This document shows, piece after piece, positions 38,653-47,803 of a stretch of DNA of 64,000 nt. Position numbers and translations under genes: made by a program. Each line of letters begins with the position of its first letter. Positions within the stretch are counted from its first letter, which is position 1. The notes below the pieces were generated by a model. That model saw only the letters and a program-made list of their open reading frames with translations. It had not been told where the DNA came from and made no database searches. This DNA comes from Ahrensia marina (GTDB lineage Bacteria > Pseudomonadota > Alphaproteobacteria > Rhizobiales > Rhizobiaceae), in NCBI RefSeq assembly GCF_001293565.1, contig NZ_JXMU01000015.1:49923-113922 (forward strand), written 5' to 3'.

Positions 38653-39473
38653 ACAACGCTGTATATAAAGCGCGCGGCAACAATCAGCAAAAATATTCCG
38701 AACCCGATCTCAAGGTGTCTTTTCTTAAGGCGATGGGCAACATTGGCCCCGAACGGTGCCATATAAAGCGTGATGGGGATAATCAAAAAAACACCGATCC
38801 AATTCACATAGCCTGTTGAAAATGGCGGCAAACCCGCCTCACCCCATCCGGCCCAGATCGCGCCAAACAAGCCCGGCACCGAAATCAGCACACCGGTTCC
38901 CGCAGATGTGGCAACCGCCTGATGAATAGACCGGCCGTAAAGCGTCATGAACGTATTGTTTAATACACCGCCGCCAATGCCCATCAGCATCGATAAGAGA
39001 CCGATGACGACACCGGCAAACCAGCGGATTGGGCCTGTTGGAATATCGCTGCCAAGCTGCCAGCTTTCACGGTGCAGAATGAGCCGTAATCCGACAACGG
39101 TAGCAATACCGGCAAAAACAAAACGCAATTCCGTGGATGATATACTGGCAATTACCAACGTGCCGAGAAGTACGCCGATGGGAACCCAAATAATGAATGA
39201 CTTGAACACATCCATGGCAACCGCACCCTTTTTATAATGGGCCGAAAAAGACCGTAAGGATGTCGGAACAATAATGGCCAGGGAGGTACCAACTGCCAGA
39301 TGCATACGCACAGCATCGTCAATACCAGCCACACCAAAGGCAAAGAAGAATACCGGCACAAGAATGGCACCGCCGCCAATACCAAACAAGCCAGCAAGAA
39401 ATCCGGCAACCACACCGGAAACAGCAACAACGCCGGCCAAGCCGGCAATAAGTGTCCAATCCAAACCGGCCAA
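38649..39473 (-). CDS. Sulfite exporter TauE/SafE family protein
   Basis: 274 residues, eight or so helices in two repeats with GLFGIGGGAILVP near residue 30 and MGIGGGVLNNTFMTLYG near 165. Putative anion (sulfite, sulfoacetate or similar) carrier; substrate not deducible. 26 nt after dusA on the same strand, so probably co-transcribed with it. Confidence 0.9.
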   Translation of the reverse strand: MAGLDWTLIAGLAGVVAVSGVVAGFLAGLFGIGGGAILVPVFFFAFGVAGIDDAVRMHLAVGTSLAIIVPTSLRSFSAHYKKGAVAMDVFKSFIIWVPIGVLLGTLVIASISSTELRFVFAGIATVVGLRLILHRESWQLGSDIPTGPIRWFAGVVIGLLSMLMGIGGGVLNNTFMTLYGRSIHQAVATSAGTGVLISVPGLFGAIWAGWGEAGLPPFSTGYVNWIGVFLIIPITLYMAPFGANVAHRLKKRHLEIGFGIFLLIVAARFIYSVV

Positions 39474-39499
39474 AACGCCTCCAATCTCAGGCGCTTAAC

Positions 39500-40561
39500 T
39501 TATGCTGCCTGAGAAGGGTCTAGTGCATTGGCTGTATCTTTGCCAAGCCCATCGCGGACAATATCAAACGCATCGCGCAAAACGAGGCTCGACGCATCCG
39601 GCTTGACGGATTCATTAGATAGAATTTGCCTGAAACGGCGCGCACCGGCGACCCCCGGAAACAGTCCCACCATGTGCCGTGTGATATGGTTGACCCTTAT
39701 ACCGCTATCACCTGCAATTTGCCGGTCAATATAATCGCACATCACATCGATAAGATTTGCCGCGTCGAAATTGGTACTTTCATCACCGTAAACCAGCGGG
39801 TCAACTTTGGTCAGACAAAGCGGATTTTGGTACGCCGCGCGGCCAAGCATGATACCATCCAGAACAATATCTTCGCCTTTTGCCGATTCAATACCATGAA
39901 TCACATTCTCAAGTCCGCCGTTCAACCCGATGAAACGATTCGGGTTTTCCTTTTTGAGTTGATGCACCCGTCCATAATCCAGAGGCGGCACATCGCGGTT
40001 TTCTTTCGGGCTTAACCCTTCAAGCCAAGCCTTCCGCGCATGTACCCAAAGCGCATCACTACCAGCCGCCCAAGACTTTTGAGCCAGCGTATCAAGCGCT
40101 ATTTTTGTATCCTGCTCATCAACACCGATACGGCACTTTACCGTGACCGGAATATCGACTGCCTGCTTCATCGCTTCAACGCACCGCGCCACAAGATCCG
40201 GCTCACGCATGAGGCAAGCGCCAAATGTGCCGGACTGCACACGGTCCGACGGACAGCCAACATTCATGTTGATTTCAACATAGCCGAAGTCAGCGCAAAT
40301 ACGTGCAGCTTCCGCCATTTTTTCCGGCTCGCTACCGCCGATCTGAACAGCCACAGGATGCTCGGCCTTTTCAAAACCGAGCAAACGCTCGCGGTTGCCA
40401 TGAATAACCGCGTCCGCAACCACCATTTCAGTGTAAAGCAATGCATGTTTGGTCAACTGGCGGTGGAAAAACCGGCAATGCCGGTCCGTCCAATCCATCA
40501 TAGGCGCGATAGCAAATATCTGTTCTGAATTTTTCAATGCAATATTATTTGTTCGGATCAA
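39500..40561 (-). CDS. dusA: tRNA-dihydrouridine(20/20a) synthase
   Basis: Flavoenzyme reducing uridine in the tRNA D-loop. Motifs: IAPMMDWTDRHCRFFHR, VQIGGSEP, INMNVGCPSDRVQSGTFGACLM (catalytic Cys in the last part) and the DusA-type GLNGGL FMN loop. 353 residues if TTG 40561 is used; TTG 40537 gives 345. An in-frame stop lies just upstream (40562-40564), and no ATG precedes the conserved block, so the start is non-ATG. Confidence 0.94.
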   Translation of the reverse strand: MIRTNNIALKNSEQIFAIAPMMDWTDRHCRFFHRQLTKHALLYTEMVVADAVIHGNRERLLGFEKAEHPVAVQIGGSEPEKMAEAARICADFGYVEINMNVGCPSDRVQSGTFGACLMREPDLVARCVEAMKQAVDIPVTVKCRIGVDEQDTKIALDTLAQKSWAAGSDALWVHARKAWLEGLSPKENRDVPPLDYGRVHQLKKENPNRFIGLNGGLENVIHGIESAKGEDIVLDGIMLGRAAYQNPLCLTKVDPLVYGDESTNFDAANLIDVMCDYIDRQIAGDSGIRVNHITRHMVGLFPGVAGARRFRQILSNESVKPDASSLVLRDAFDIVRDGLGKDTANALDPSQAA

Positions 40562-40909
40562 TCATATCAAAAGCAACTTCAGCCAAGCTGCTACTGTTTT
40601 GCAAAACTACATATTAAAAGCAATATCACAAACGCTCGCGTCGCAGTAGGTCGAACATATCTTAGGCGTCAACAGACAAGTTCGAATTTTGTAGCTCGCG
40701 TTCATTTTCAAAAACAATTCGCACAATTTTACCCGCAGCGAGGCACTAGCTTAAAGCCGCTGCTTTTAAAGGGACGGAGCGCGACAAGAAATGTTCTGCT
40801 CATACCTTTTGCACGACCTCATTGATGATAAATACAAAAAACAACTTGTAAAAAGTTGTAAACTAGATATATGGTCTTTGTTACAAATATAAACGACTAG
40901 GAGGATCGC
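40562..40909. promoter_or_regulatory. Intergenic control region before the TRAP operon with two dyads
   Basis: 348 nt without a credible gene. Near its 3' end are an inverted repeat ACAACTT/AAGTTGT with 5-nt spacer (40841-40859) and the 11-bp palindrome TTTGTTACAAA (40877-40887), which resembles FadR/GntR-type TTGT-ACAA operators. A FadR-type GntR gene lies in the operon it would control. A strong ribosome site (TAGGAGGA) stands before dctP. The rest (40562-40800) shows nothing I can name; an 8-bp direct repeat GCTCGCGT occurs at 40634 and 40694. Confidence 0.55.
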
Positions 40910-41899
40910 ATGTTTGTAACCCAATCGAAATTTATCAAAGCAGCAGCGCTTGCAGTAGGACTGAGCCTACCGGCACTATCGGCACAGGCTATCGAACTTC
41001 GGGGATGGAATATTCACGTTGAAGACTATCCGGTCTCCATCGCGATGGAATCGTTCATGAAAGAAGTTACCGAGAAGACAAACGGTGAAATAACCGGCAA
41101 GACCTACCACAACGGTCAGCTGGGCAGCCAGCCTGACGCGATTGAGCAAATCCGTCTGGGCGCGATTGATTTTGGTGAGTTCAGCCTTGGACCGATGGGG
41201 CAGGCGATACCGGAAACCAATGTTGTCTCGTTGCCATTTATCTTCAAAAGTATTCCGCAAATGTACGAACTGATGGATGGTGCGGCTGGTGAAGCCATCG
41301 GAAAAGGTATGGAGGCGAAAGGTATCGTGCCACTTGGCTGGTATGATGCAGGCGCGCGTTCATTCTACAATTCCATTCGTCCTATTACGTCGACCGAAGA
41401 TGTAAAGGGCATGAAAGTGCGTGTTATGAGCAACGATTTGTTCGTTGGCATGGTCGAAGCAATGGGCGGTAATGCAACGCCTATGGCGTTTGCCGAGGTG
41501 TTTCAATCACTGAAAACCAATGTCATTGACGGCGCGGAAAATAACCCGCCATCATATGAGTCCACCAACCATTACGAAGTAGCAAAATATTACTCCCTGA
41601 CCGAACATCTGATCATTCCGGAATGTCTGTGCATGTCTAAAAAGACATGGGACAAGCTGACACCGGAACAGCAGAAGATCGTGAAAGAAGCTGGCCGTAA
41701 AAGTGCCGATCTACAGCGCGAACTGTGGGCCGAGCGTGAAAAGGCAAGCATGGAAAAGGTAAAAGCCGGTGGTGTGGAAGTTAATGAAATCGCTGACAAA
41801 GCACCGTTTCAAGCTGCAATGGCACCGGTCTACGACCAGTTTCTGGAAGCCAACCCTGAACTGACTGACCTTGTCGATCTAATCCGCAATGCTGATTGA
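40910..41899 (+). CDS. TRAP transporter substrate-binding protein (DctP family)
   Basis: 329 residues; signal peptide MFVTQSKFIKAAALAVGLSL with cleavage near AQA/IE. DctP motifs: HPVS-like start of mature part, GQLGSQPDAIEQIRLGAIDFGEFSL, LPFIF and the carboxylate-binding Arg region KVRVMSN with SLKTNVIDGAENNP. Binds an organic acid in the periplasm. A strong terminator-like stem follows, then the two membrane subunits. Confidence 0.92.
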   Translation: MFVTQSKFIKAAALAVGLSLPALSAQAIELRGWNIHVEDYPVSIAMESFMKEVTEKTNGEITGKTYHNGQLGSQPDAIEQIRLGAIDFGEFSLGPMGQAIPETNVVSLPFIFKSIPQMYELMDGAAGEAIGKGMEAKGIVPLGWYDAGARSFYNSIRPITSTEDVKGMKVRVMSNDLFVGMVEAMGGNATPMAFAEVFQSLKTNVIDGAENNPPSYESTNHYEVAKYYSLTEHLIIPECLCMSKKTWDKLTPEQQKIVKEAGRKSADLQRELWAEREKASMEKVKAGGVEVNEIADKAPFQAAMAPVYDQFLEANPELTDLVDLIRNAD

Positions 41900-41915
41900 T
41901 AAATACTGACCGTTT

Positions 41916-41947
41916 CGCCCGGTCTTCTCCTGAAAGACCGGGCGTTT
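41916..41947 (+). terminator. Stem-loop terminator/attenuator after dctP
   Basis: Perfect 11-bp stem CGCCCGGTCTT (41916-41926) / AAGACCGGGCG (41934-41944), loop CTCCTGA, followed by TTTCC. Likely reduces expression of the permease genes relative to the binding protein. Confidence 0.7.
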
Positions 41948-41978
41948 CCAATTTACAGCAATTTTGAAAGATGAAGAG

Positions 41979-42509
41979 ATGGCCGATCGCACGTTGATTA
42001 TTGCCAGAGCCGAAAGTGTGCTCGCTAAAATCAGTTCTGCTTGCATTATTGTTGCATCATGCGCTTTGGTCGTTTTGATCGTTACATTTGGATGGCTTGT
42101 CTTTGGCCGCTATGTCCTCAATGTAACCCCGACATGGGTCGAGCAACTGGCTCTTGTTCTTATAGGTTACATAGCATTTCTTGGCGCCGCGGCGGGCGTT
42201 TATGATGACAGTCACCTGGGCGTCACGATGTTTCGCGATGCCGCTGGAGAGCGCATCCGCACAGTTATTATGGTCATCGTTGACATTGTGCTCGCTATTT
42301 TTGGCGTTGTCATGTTTCTGGCAGGTCTCGAATTGGTGAAGTTCGGTTGGGATACTAATCTGCCAATGCTCAACGTGCCCGAAAGTGTCCGCACATTTTC
42401 TATGGTGTGCTGCGGCGGACTGATGACCCTTTTTGTTACCGCGCGCATAATCATTCGAATTTCAAAGTTCTCACAACCGGCTAACGCCGAACTTGAAGAA
42501 GGGCGTTAA
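41979..42509 (+). CDS. TRAP transporter small permease (DctQ family)
   Basis: 176 residues from ATG 41979 (in-frame TTG at 41964 is the alternative). Four helices (about 18-42, 50-68, 90-110, 130-150); motif GRYVLNVTPTWVEQLALVLIGYIAFLGAA as WVEQLA. Partner of the large permease, which starts 2 nt after its stop. Confidence 0.9.
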   Translation: MADRTLIIARAESVLAKISSACIIVASCALVVLIVTFGWLVFGRYVLNVTPTWVEQLALVLIGYIAFLGAAAGVYDDSHLGVTMFRDAAGERIRTVIMVIVDIVLAIFGVVMFLAGLELVKFGWDTNLPMLNVPESVRTFSMVCCGGLMTLFVTARIIIRISKFSQPANAELEEGR

Positions 42510-42511
42510 TT

Positions 42512-43789
42512 ATGGGCCTCGCAATACTTTTAGGTGTCTTTGCAATTAGCGTCGTTCTGGGGATGCCCGTTGCCTTTGCAATGGGGATCGCCGCAGCTTC
42601 GGCTTTCTGGTTTGAAGGCTTTCCAATGCTGATCACCTTTCAGCGCGCAATGGCCGGTGTCACAGTCTTTTCGCTCCTTGCTATCCCATTTTTCATCTTT
42701 GCGGGTGAAATCATGCTTCACGGCGGCATTGCGCAGCGTCTGGTACGATTTGCCTCCGCTCTGGTCGGCCACATCAAAGGCGGACTGGCAATGGTCAACA
42801 TCTTTTCCAGTATGATGTTTGGCGGCATATCCGGCTCTGCAATCGCCGACATTTCTTCGCTCGGCTCATTGCTCATTCCGGTCATGAAGGAACGTGGCTA
42901 TCGGCCAGAATATGCGGTGAATGTCACCGTGACATCTTCAATCGCAGGCATCGTTATTCCGCCAAGTCATAATATGATTATTTTCGCAGTTGCAGCAGGC
43001 GGTGGCATTTCCGTTTCCAAGCTGTTTTTGGCAGGTGTTCTGCCGGGCATTCTAATGTGTGTATGTCTGGCCATTGCCGCATATATTCTCGCTGTAAAAC
43101 ATAAATACCCTGCAGAGCCTTATCCAGGCCATGCCGCAGTTGCGCGCACTGCACTTGATGCTGTTCCAGGGCTAATCACGGCGGTGATCATTGTAGGCGG
43201 CACGTTGTCGGGTGTCTTCACAGTTACAGAATCTGGTGCATTCGGGGCGATATATGCATTGCTGTTGACCACATTCTACTATCGCAGTCTGTCCTTTAAA
43301 GGGTTTATGATCGCGGTAACGTCGTCTGTGCGCACCACTGCGATGGTTATGATCCTGATTGCCTTCGCCAGCTCTTTCGCCTATCTGCTCGCTCTCTATC
43401 AGGTCCCTGCCTTGCTGAGTTCTCTGCTGGTTTCCATTTCGGAAAATCCGATCGTCATCCTTCTCATGATCAATATCATCTTGCTTTTGCTCGGCATGAT
43501 TATGGATATGGCTGCATTGATTTTGATTTGCACACCTATCTTCCTGCCTATCGCTAAAAGTCTTGGCATGGCGCCTGAGCATTTCGGCATCATGTTGCTG
43601 ATAAATCTGGGCCTTGGGCTTTGTACACCGCCAGTTGGCACTTGTCTGTTTGTTGGCTGCGCAGTTGGCAAAATCCGCATCGAAGACGCTGTCCGCACGA
43701 TCTGGCCGTTCTATCTGGCGATACTGGCTGCGCTGCTTCTGGTAACTTATGTACCTGGATTTTCAATGTGGCTGCCTGGGCTGTTTTAA
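42512..43789 (+). CDS. TRAP transporter large permease (DctM family)
   Basis: 425 residues, about 12 helices. DctM motifs: IPFFIFAGEIMLHGGIA near residue 60, MFGGISGSAIADISSLGSLLIP, and the C-terminal GMIMDMAALILICTPIFLPIA and NLGLGLCTPPVGTCLFVGC. Na+-driven uptake of the bound organic acid. Confidence 0.93.
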   Translation: MGLAILLGVFAISVVLGMPVAFAMGIAAASAFWFEGFPMLITFQRAMAGVTVFSLLAIPFFIFAGEIMLHGGIAQRLVRFASALVGHIKGGLAMVNIFSSMMFGGISGSAIADISSLGSLLIPVMKERGYRPEYAVNVTVTSSIAGIVIPPSHNMIIFAVAAGGGISVSKLFLAGVLPGILMCVCLAIAAYILAVKHKYPAEPYPGHAAVARTALDAVPGLITAVIIVGGTLSGVFTVTESGAFGAIYALLLTTFYYRSLSFKGFMIAVTSSVRTTAMVMILIAFASSFAYLLALYQVPALLSSLLVSISENPIVILLMINIILLLLGMIMDMAALILICTPIFLPIAKSLGMAPEHFGIMLLINLGLGLCTPPVGTCLFVGCAVGKIRIEDAVRTIWPFYLAILAALLLVTYVPGFSMWLPGLF

Positions 43790-43802
43790 GATGGAAAGAC
43801 AG

Positions 43803-44549
43803 ATGAGCAATAAATCAGCACACGTTAATCCAGACGCCGCTATTTCTAATGATAGTTACGAGCTTCTAAAGCACGTAAGCACCGCGACCTTAACCACAGT
43901 CCTGTTTAAACATGGTTTGAAAAACGTATTTCTTCAAGGGCCAAGAAGATTGTCGGCGGGTGAAAATATGGTCGGCTTTGCTTATACGCTTCGCTATATT
44001 CCCGCCCGTGAAGACATGGATGTGTTGGCCTCTTTTGAAGACCGCAACAATTTGCAACGCAAAGGCATCGAAGAGTGCCCCGAAGGCGCCATCTTTGTTA
44101 TCGACGCCCGTGGAGACGCAACCGCCGCCTCAGCTGGCAGTATTCTTGCAACAAGGCTGCAATCCTTGGGGTGCGCCGGTATTGTAACCGATGGCGGTTT
44201 TCGGGATTCCCCCGACATCGCAGGCCTCAATATGCCCGCATACCATACACGCCCGAGTGCGCCGACAAACCTCACCAAGCACCACGCGATCGGTCTTAAT
44301 GAGGCCATTGCCTGTGGCGGCGTATCCGTGTTTCCGGGCGATACGATTGTCGGAGACAATGAAGGCGTTGTGTGCATTCCCCTGCACCTTACAGATCAAG
44401 TGGCAAAGCAGGCCGCGGAAATGACAGTGTTTGAAGACTATGTGATGGAGATGGTAAGAAGCGGAGCATCCACTTACGGATTGTATCCGCCCACCAACAA
44501 ACAAACAGCAGAAGACTTTGCGACATGGCGACAAACAAACAATCGATAG
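43803..44549 (+). CDS. RraA-like family protein (4-hydroxy-4-methyl-2-oxoglutarate aldolase-like)
   Basis: 248 residues from ATG 43803 (GGAA 6 nt upstream); start codons at 43749 and 43791 are less supported. RraA-fold signature: FVIDARGDATAASAGSILATRLQSLGCAGIVTDGGFRD (read as GDATAASAG and VTDGGFRD, with the aldolase Arg-Asp pair) and VFPGDTIVGDNEGVVCIP. In catabolic operons such proteins are usually aldolases or decarboxylases for oxo-acids rather than RNase E regulators. Its substrate is probably the compound imported by the TRAP system. Overlaps gntR by 25 nt. Confidence 0.85.
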   Translation: MSNKSAHVNPDAAISNDSYELLKHVSTATLTTVLFKHGLKNVFLQGPRRLSAGENMVGFAYTLRYIPAREDMDVLASFEDRNNLQRKGIEECPEGAIFVIDARGDATAASAGSILATRLQSLGCAGIVTDGGFRDSPDIAGLNMPAYHTRPSAPTNLTKHHAIGLNEAIACGGVSVFPGDTIVGDNEGVVCIPLHLTDQVAKQAAEMTVFEDYVMEMVRSGASTYGLYPPTNKQTAEDFATWRQTNNR

Positions 44550-45286
44550 CACGTTCAGTCATTAATACTGAAAATGGCTCCGAGCGCATTGTTCAGGATG
44601 GAACACTGGCCGATAGAGCCTATGAACGCATTCTGACGATGATACTTGATGGCAGCATCCCCGTTGGCGAAAAAATGCCTTCGGAAAATGACTTGTGTAA
44701 AACGCTTGATGTATCACGCCCGGTCTTGCGTCAGGCGCTCAAGCAGCTGCGAAGTGACGATGTCATCGTATCACGTCAGGGATCAGGTTCCTACGTCATT
44801 CGCAAACCGGAAAAAGCTGCGCTGGATTTCGCTCCTGTCGGGTCCATTGCCGATATTCAGCGTACCTTCGAATTTCGTGCCGCGATTGAAGGCGAAGCTG
44901 CTTATCTGGCCGCACTTCGCAGAACTGACGCTGATCTAAACCGTTTAAAATCCATTTTACAGGAATTGGACCGCTGCATTCAACAAGGTGAACTTGGCGT
45001 CGTGGCCGATGAGGAATTTCACATGGCAATATGCGAAACATCGACCAACCCGTATTTTACCGCAGCGCGGGCTTCAATGGAAACCAATATTCTGACCGGC
45101 ATGAATTTGACGCGTAATCTCTCGCTCACAAAACCGCGCGAACGTCTCGAATTGGTTCAGGCAGAGCATTACGCGATATTCAAAGCCATCAGTGACAAGG
45201 ATGCAGCCGCATCGAGAGCAGCAATGCGTGCCCATGTTGAAAACGCCAGAAAACGCGTTTTCGAGGGCGACACCCCTGCCGATTAA
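44525..45286 (+). CDS. GntR/FadR-type transcriptional regulator
   Basis: 253 residues. N-terminal winged helix (LADRAYERILTMILDG, MPSENDLCKTLDVSRPVLRQALKQL, GSGSYV) and C-terminal FCD effector domain with FEFRAAIEGEAAYLAALRR, DEEFHMAI and the metal/effector His in LVQAEHYAIFKAI. Likely represses the operon in the absence of its substrate. The operator candidates lie upstream of dctP. Confidence 0.92.
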   Translation: MATNKQSIARSVINTENGSERIVQDGTLADRAYERILTMILDGSIPVGEKMPSENDLCKTLDVSRPVLRQALKQLRSDDVIVSRQGSGSYVIRKPEKAALDFAPVGSIADIQRTFEFRAAIEGEAAYLAALRRTDADLNRLKSILQELDRCIQQGELGVVADEEFHMAICETSTNPYFTAARASMETNILTGMNLTRNLSLTKPRERLELVQAEHYAIFKAISDKDAAASRAAMRAHVENARKRVFEGDTPAD

Positions 45287-45318
45287 CAGTCGGCATTTAA
45301 TCTAACAGGAGTAAGACT

Positions 45319-46065
45319 ATGGACCTCAACGGAAAAACTGCAATTGTCGCTGGCGGCGGAAGAGATATTGGCCGGGCATGCGTCATGCGTTTGGCAGAAG
45401 CAGGTGCACAAGTCGCAATAAATTATCACAGCAGCAGTGAGGGTGCTGAAAGTGCGGTAAAGGAAATTGTTTCAGCCGGCGGTAAAGCCTTTGCTATGCA
45501 AGGTGACATGACAAAAGAGGCCGAGGTTGCAAAATTTGTTGATCGCACCGTATCGGAATTTGGAAAAATTGACATCGTCATGCCAGTTACAGGCGGACTA
45601 GTTGCCAGAAAAACGATTGTCGAAATGACGCTAGATCATTGGCAAAAAGTCATGGATTTGAATGCAACTTCTGCATTTCTTCTCATTAAAACGGCCTTGC
45701 CGCATATTCCTGAAGGTGGCGCTATTGTTAATATCGCATCACAGGCAGCGAGAGATGGCGGCGGCGGCGGTGCTATCGCATATGCGGCCTCAAAAGGCGC
45801 GGTGGTTACCATGACACGCGGCATGGCAAAGGAACTCGGCCCGAAAATCCGTGTCAATGCGATTTGTCCCGGTATGATTGATACTGACTTCCATAATGTT
45901 TTCACAAAGCCGGAAGCCCGGAAACATGTTGCCGGTGTGACACCTCTCAAACGTGAGGGTACGTCCGAAGACGTTGCCAATCTTGCAACCTATCTCGCTT
46001 CTAGTGAGGCCGCCTTTATTACAGGTGCTTGCGTTGATATTAACGGCGGCACACTTTTCTCATAA
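45319..46065 (+). CDS. SDR family oxidoreductase (classical)
   Basis: 248 residues with full active site: cofactor loop AGGGRDIGRA, catalytic S141, Y155 and K159 (YAASK), then ICPGMIDTDF. AGGAG stands 8 nt before the ATG. Probably a dehydrogenase step for the imported compound in the TRAP/RraA/GntR operon. Confidence 0.92.
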   Translation: MDLNGKTAIVAGGGRDIGRACVMRLAEAGAQVAINYHSSSEGAESAVKEIVSAGGKAFAMQGDMTKEAEVAKFVDRTVSEFGKIDIVMPVTGGLVARKTIVEMTLDHWQKVMDLNATSAFLLIKTALPHIPEGGAIVNIASQAARDGGGGGAIAYAASKGAVVTMTRGMAKELGPKIRVNAICPGMIDTDFHNVFTKPEARKHVAGVTPLKREGTSEDVANLATYLASSEAAFITGACVDINGGTLFS

Positions 46066-46080
46066 GCCGTCATGACAATC

Positions 46081-46106
46081 GCGAAGGTAAAGCCCCTTGC
46101 CTTCGC
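46081..46106 (+). terminator. Stem-loop at the end of the TRAP operon
   Basis: GCGAAGG (46081-46087) pairs with CCTTCGC (46100-46106), 12-nt loop; no U-tract. Possible 3' end. Confidence 0.4.
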
Positions 46107-46172
46107 AACTCAACACGAGCGTAATATGCAGCAAATTCAGCTAATCCCAACGGCGGAACGGCACAGTTCAAA

Positions 46173-46630
46173 TCGCCAAAACTGGCGACACGGAAATGAA
46201 ATTTCCAACCGGCTGCCGGAGATTAAAAATCCGCTTGCATTCGTATAAAAACGGCGTATTAAACGCGCACCCATAGTCGCACGTGCCTATAGGTATCCGC
46301 CGTCTCTTCGATATGGTGAAGAGCACGGAAAGGTAACCGGAGCTAACCCCTCCGGACGCATCAGGGACCAACCTTGATACGTGGATATCGTAAAGCAACG
46401 ACGGTGAGGGTCTCAGGGTTTGAAGCCCAAGTTTACTCGTCTGGCGGTCCAAACGCCGGGGTTTTCGAGACACCACTTTCATTGCCAAATGTGCGGCGGA
46501 GGAATCCCCAATCAAAGGCAGAACCGGTCCAATCCAAATGGACCACAATCTCGCTGCTTGTTCATCGTAAGGCGCGTCCGTGCCTTCATTTACAGGTAAG
46601 AATGTTCTGACACCGGATTATCCGGCACCT
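46173..46630 (+). ncRNA. Structured 5' leader of ornithine decarboxylase, probable speF RNA motif
   Basis: About 460 nt packed with hairpins and without a credible gene. Visible helices: TCGCCA/TGGCGA (46173-46188), GGAAAT/ATTTCC (46192-46206), CCGT+CTCTTC with GAAGAG+ACGG and a bulged C (46300-46328), CCGGAG/CTCCGG (46337-46355), ATCAGGG/CCTTGAT (46360-46378), CTGGCG/CGCCGG (46441-46459) enclosed with another stem by GTCTC/GAGAC (46410-46471), GGTCCA/TGGACC (46526-46544), AAGGC/GCCTT (46569-46586) and CCGGA/TCCGG (46613-46625). Known: the speF RNA motif is a large structured element before ornithine decarboxylase genes in alphaproteobacteria. Position and gene fit; the assignment to that family is by context and needs a covariance model. 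The most convincing core is 46296-46626. Confidence 0.7.
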
Positions 46631-46649
46631 GATTTTGAGGATTGGCCAC

Positions 46650-47783
46650 ATGGCAACTGCACGTATTATCGACTTCTTCAACACCCGCAATCCGGCAACA
46701 CCTTGCCTTGTCGTCGATCTTGATGTTGTCGCGGACAACTTTACAAAATTTCGCCGCGCCCTTCCCCTGTCAAAAATTTTCTATGCGGTCAAAGCAAATC
46801 CTGCACCGGAAATTCTGCGCCTTCTTGCGGACATGGGTTCATCATTCGACTGCGCCTCCGTTGCTGAAATTGAAATGGCTTTGGAAGCTGGAGCGACACC
46901 GGACCGTATCTCTTACGGCAATACCATCAAGAAAGAGCGCGACATCGCTGCCGCGTACGCACATGGCGTAACAATGTACGCCGTTGACTGCGAAGCAGAG
47001 GTGGAGAAAGTTGCCCGTGCAGCCCCTGCCACACGCGTCTTCTGCCGCATACTGACAGATGGCGAAGGTGCCGAATGGCCGCTTTCACGCAAATTTGGCT
47101 GCGTGCCAGAAATGGCGACAGATGTGCTGAAACATGCCGTTTCACTCGGACTGACCGCGCACGGCATTTCCTTCCACGTTGGCTCTCAAATGACGACAGT
47201 GGATGCCTGGGACTTGCCGCTATCTCATGCACGCACCATTTTCGATGCGATGGCTGAAGCTGGCGTGCAATTGAAAATGGTCAATATGGGCGGCGGTTTT
47301 CCAACACGCTATTTGAAAGACATTCCAACAGCCGAAGCCTATGGCTCTGCTATTTTCGATGCGCTTTCAAAACATTTTGGCAACCGTATGCCGGAAACCA
47401 TCATTGAACCCGGTCGCGGCATGGTGGGCAATGCAGGCGTGATCAAATCCGAAGTTGTGCTCATTTCCAACAAGTCCGCGAATGACAATGTGCGTTGGGT
47501 TTACCTCGACATCGGCAAATTTGGCGGCCTTGCAGAAACAATGGACGAGGCCATCCGCTACGAAATCAAGACACCACGCGATGGCGCGGATAAAACACCG
47601 TGCGTTTTGGCCGGCCCAACCTGCGATTCTGCCGATGTTCTGTACGAGAAAAACGCCTATCCAATGCCGGTCACTCTGACGATTGGTGACGAAATTTTTA
47701 TCGAAGGCACAGGCGCCTACACAACAACTTATTCTGCCGTGGCATTCAATGGCTTCGAGCCTTTGAAGGCTTACGTCATCTAA
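46650..47783 (+). CDS. odc: Ornithine/diaminopimelate-type PLP decarboxylase (fold III ornithine decarboxylase)
   Basis: 377 residues from ATG 46650 with GAGGA 8 nt upstream. Fold III motifs: PLP Lys in FYAVKANP near residue 50, HVGSQ, GGGFPTRY, EPGRGMVGNAGV and the second-subunit Cys in GPTCDSADVLYE. Produces putrescine from ornithine; arginine or lysine could also be used by some members. Controlled by the long structured leader in front of it. Followed by a 9-bp stem-loop and the GNAT gene. Confidence 0.92.
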   Translation: MATARIIDFFNTRNPATPCLVVDLDVVADNFTKFRRALPLSKIFYAVKANPAPEILRLLADMGSSFDCASVAEIEMALEAGATPDRISYGNTIKKERDIAAAYAHGVTMYAVDCEAEVEKVARAAPATRVFCRILTDGEGAEWPLSRKFGCVPEMATDVLKHAVSLGLTAHGISFHVGSQMTTVDAWDLPLSHARTIFDAMAEAGVQLKMVNMGGGFPTRYLKDIPTAEAYGSAIFDALSKHFGNRMPETIIEPGRGMVGNAGVIKSEVVLISNKSANDNVRWVYLDIGKFGGLAETMDEAIRYEIKTPRDGADKTPCVLAGPTCDSADVLYEKNAYPMPVTLTIGDEIFIEGTGAYTTTYSAVAFNGFEPLKAYVI

Positions 47784-47803
47784 ACAGACCTCCAGCCTAT
47801 CAG

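Noticed and set aside
40676..40692. T-arm-like hairpin ACAAG-TTCGAAT-TTTGT, possible tRNA
   Set aside because: No matching acceptor, D or anticodon arms upstream; not a tRNA.
46313..46336. Seven-codon frame (MVKSTER) in the leader
   Set aside because: It lies in the loop and 3' arm of the 46300-46328 hairpin and has no ribosome site; a leader peptide cannot be claimed.
46168..46548. 126-codon minus-strand frame in the speF-like leader
   Set aside because: Coincides with strongly structured RNA; base pairing, not coding, explains the sequence.
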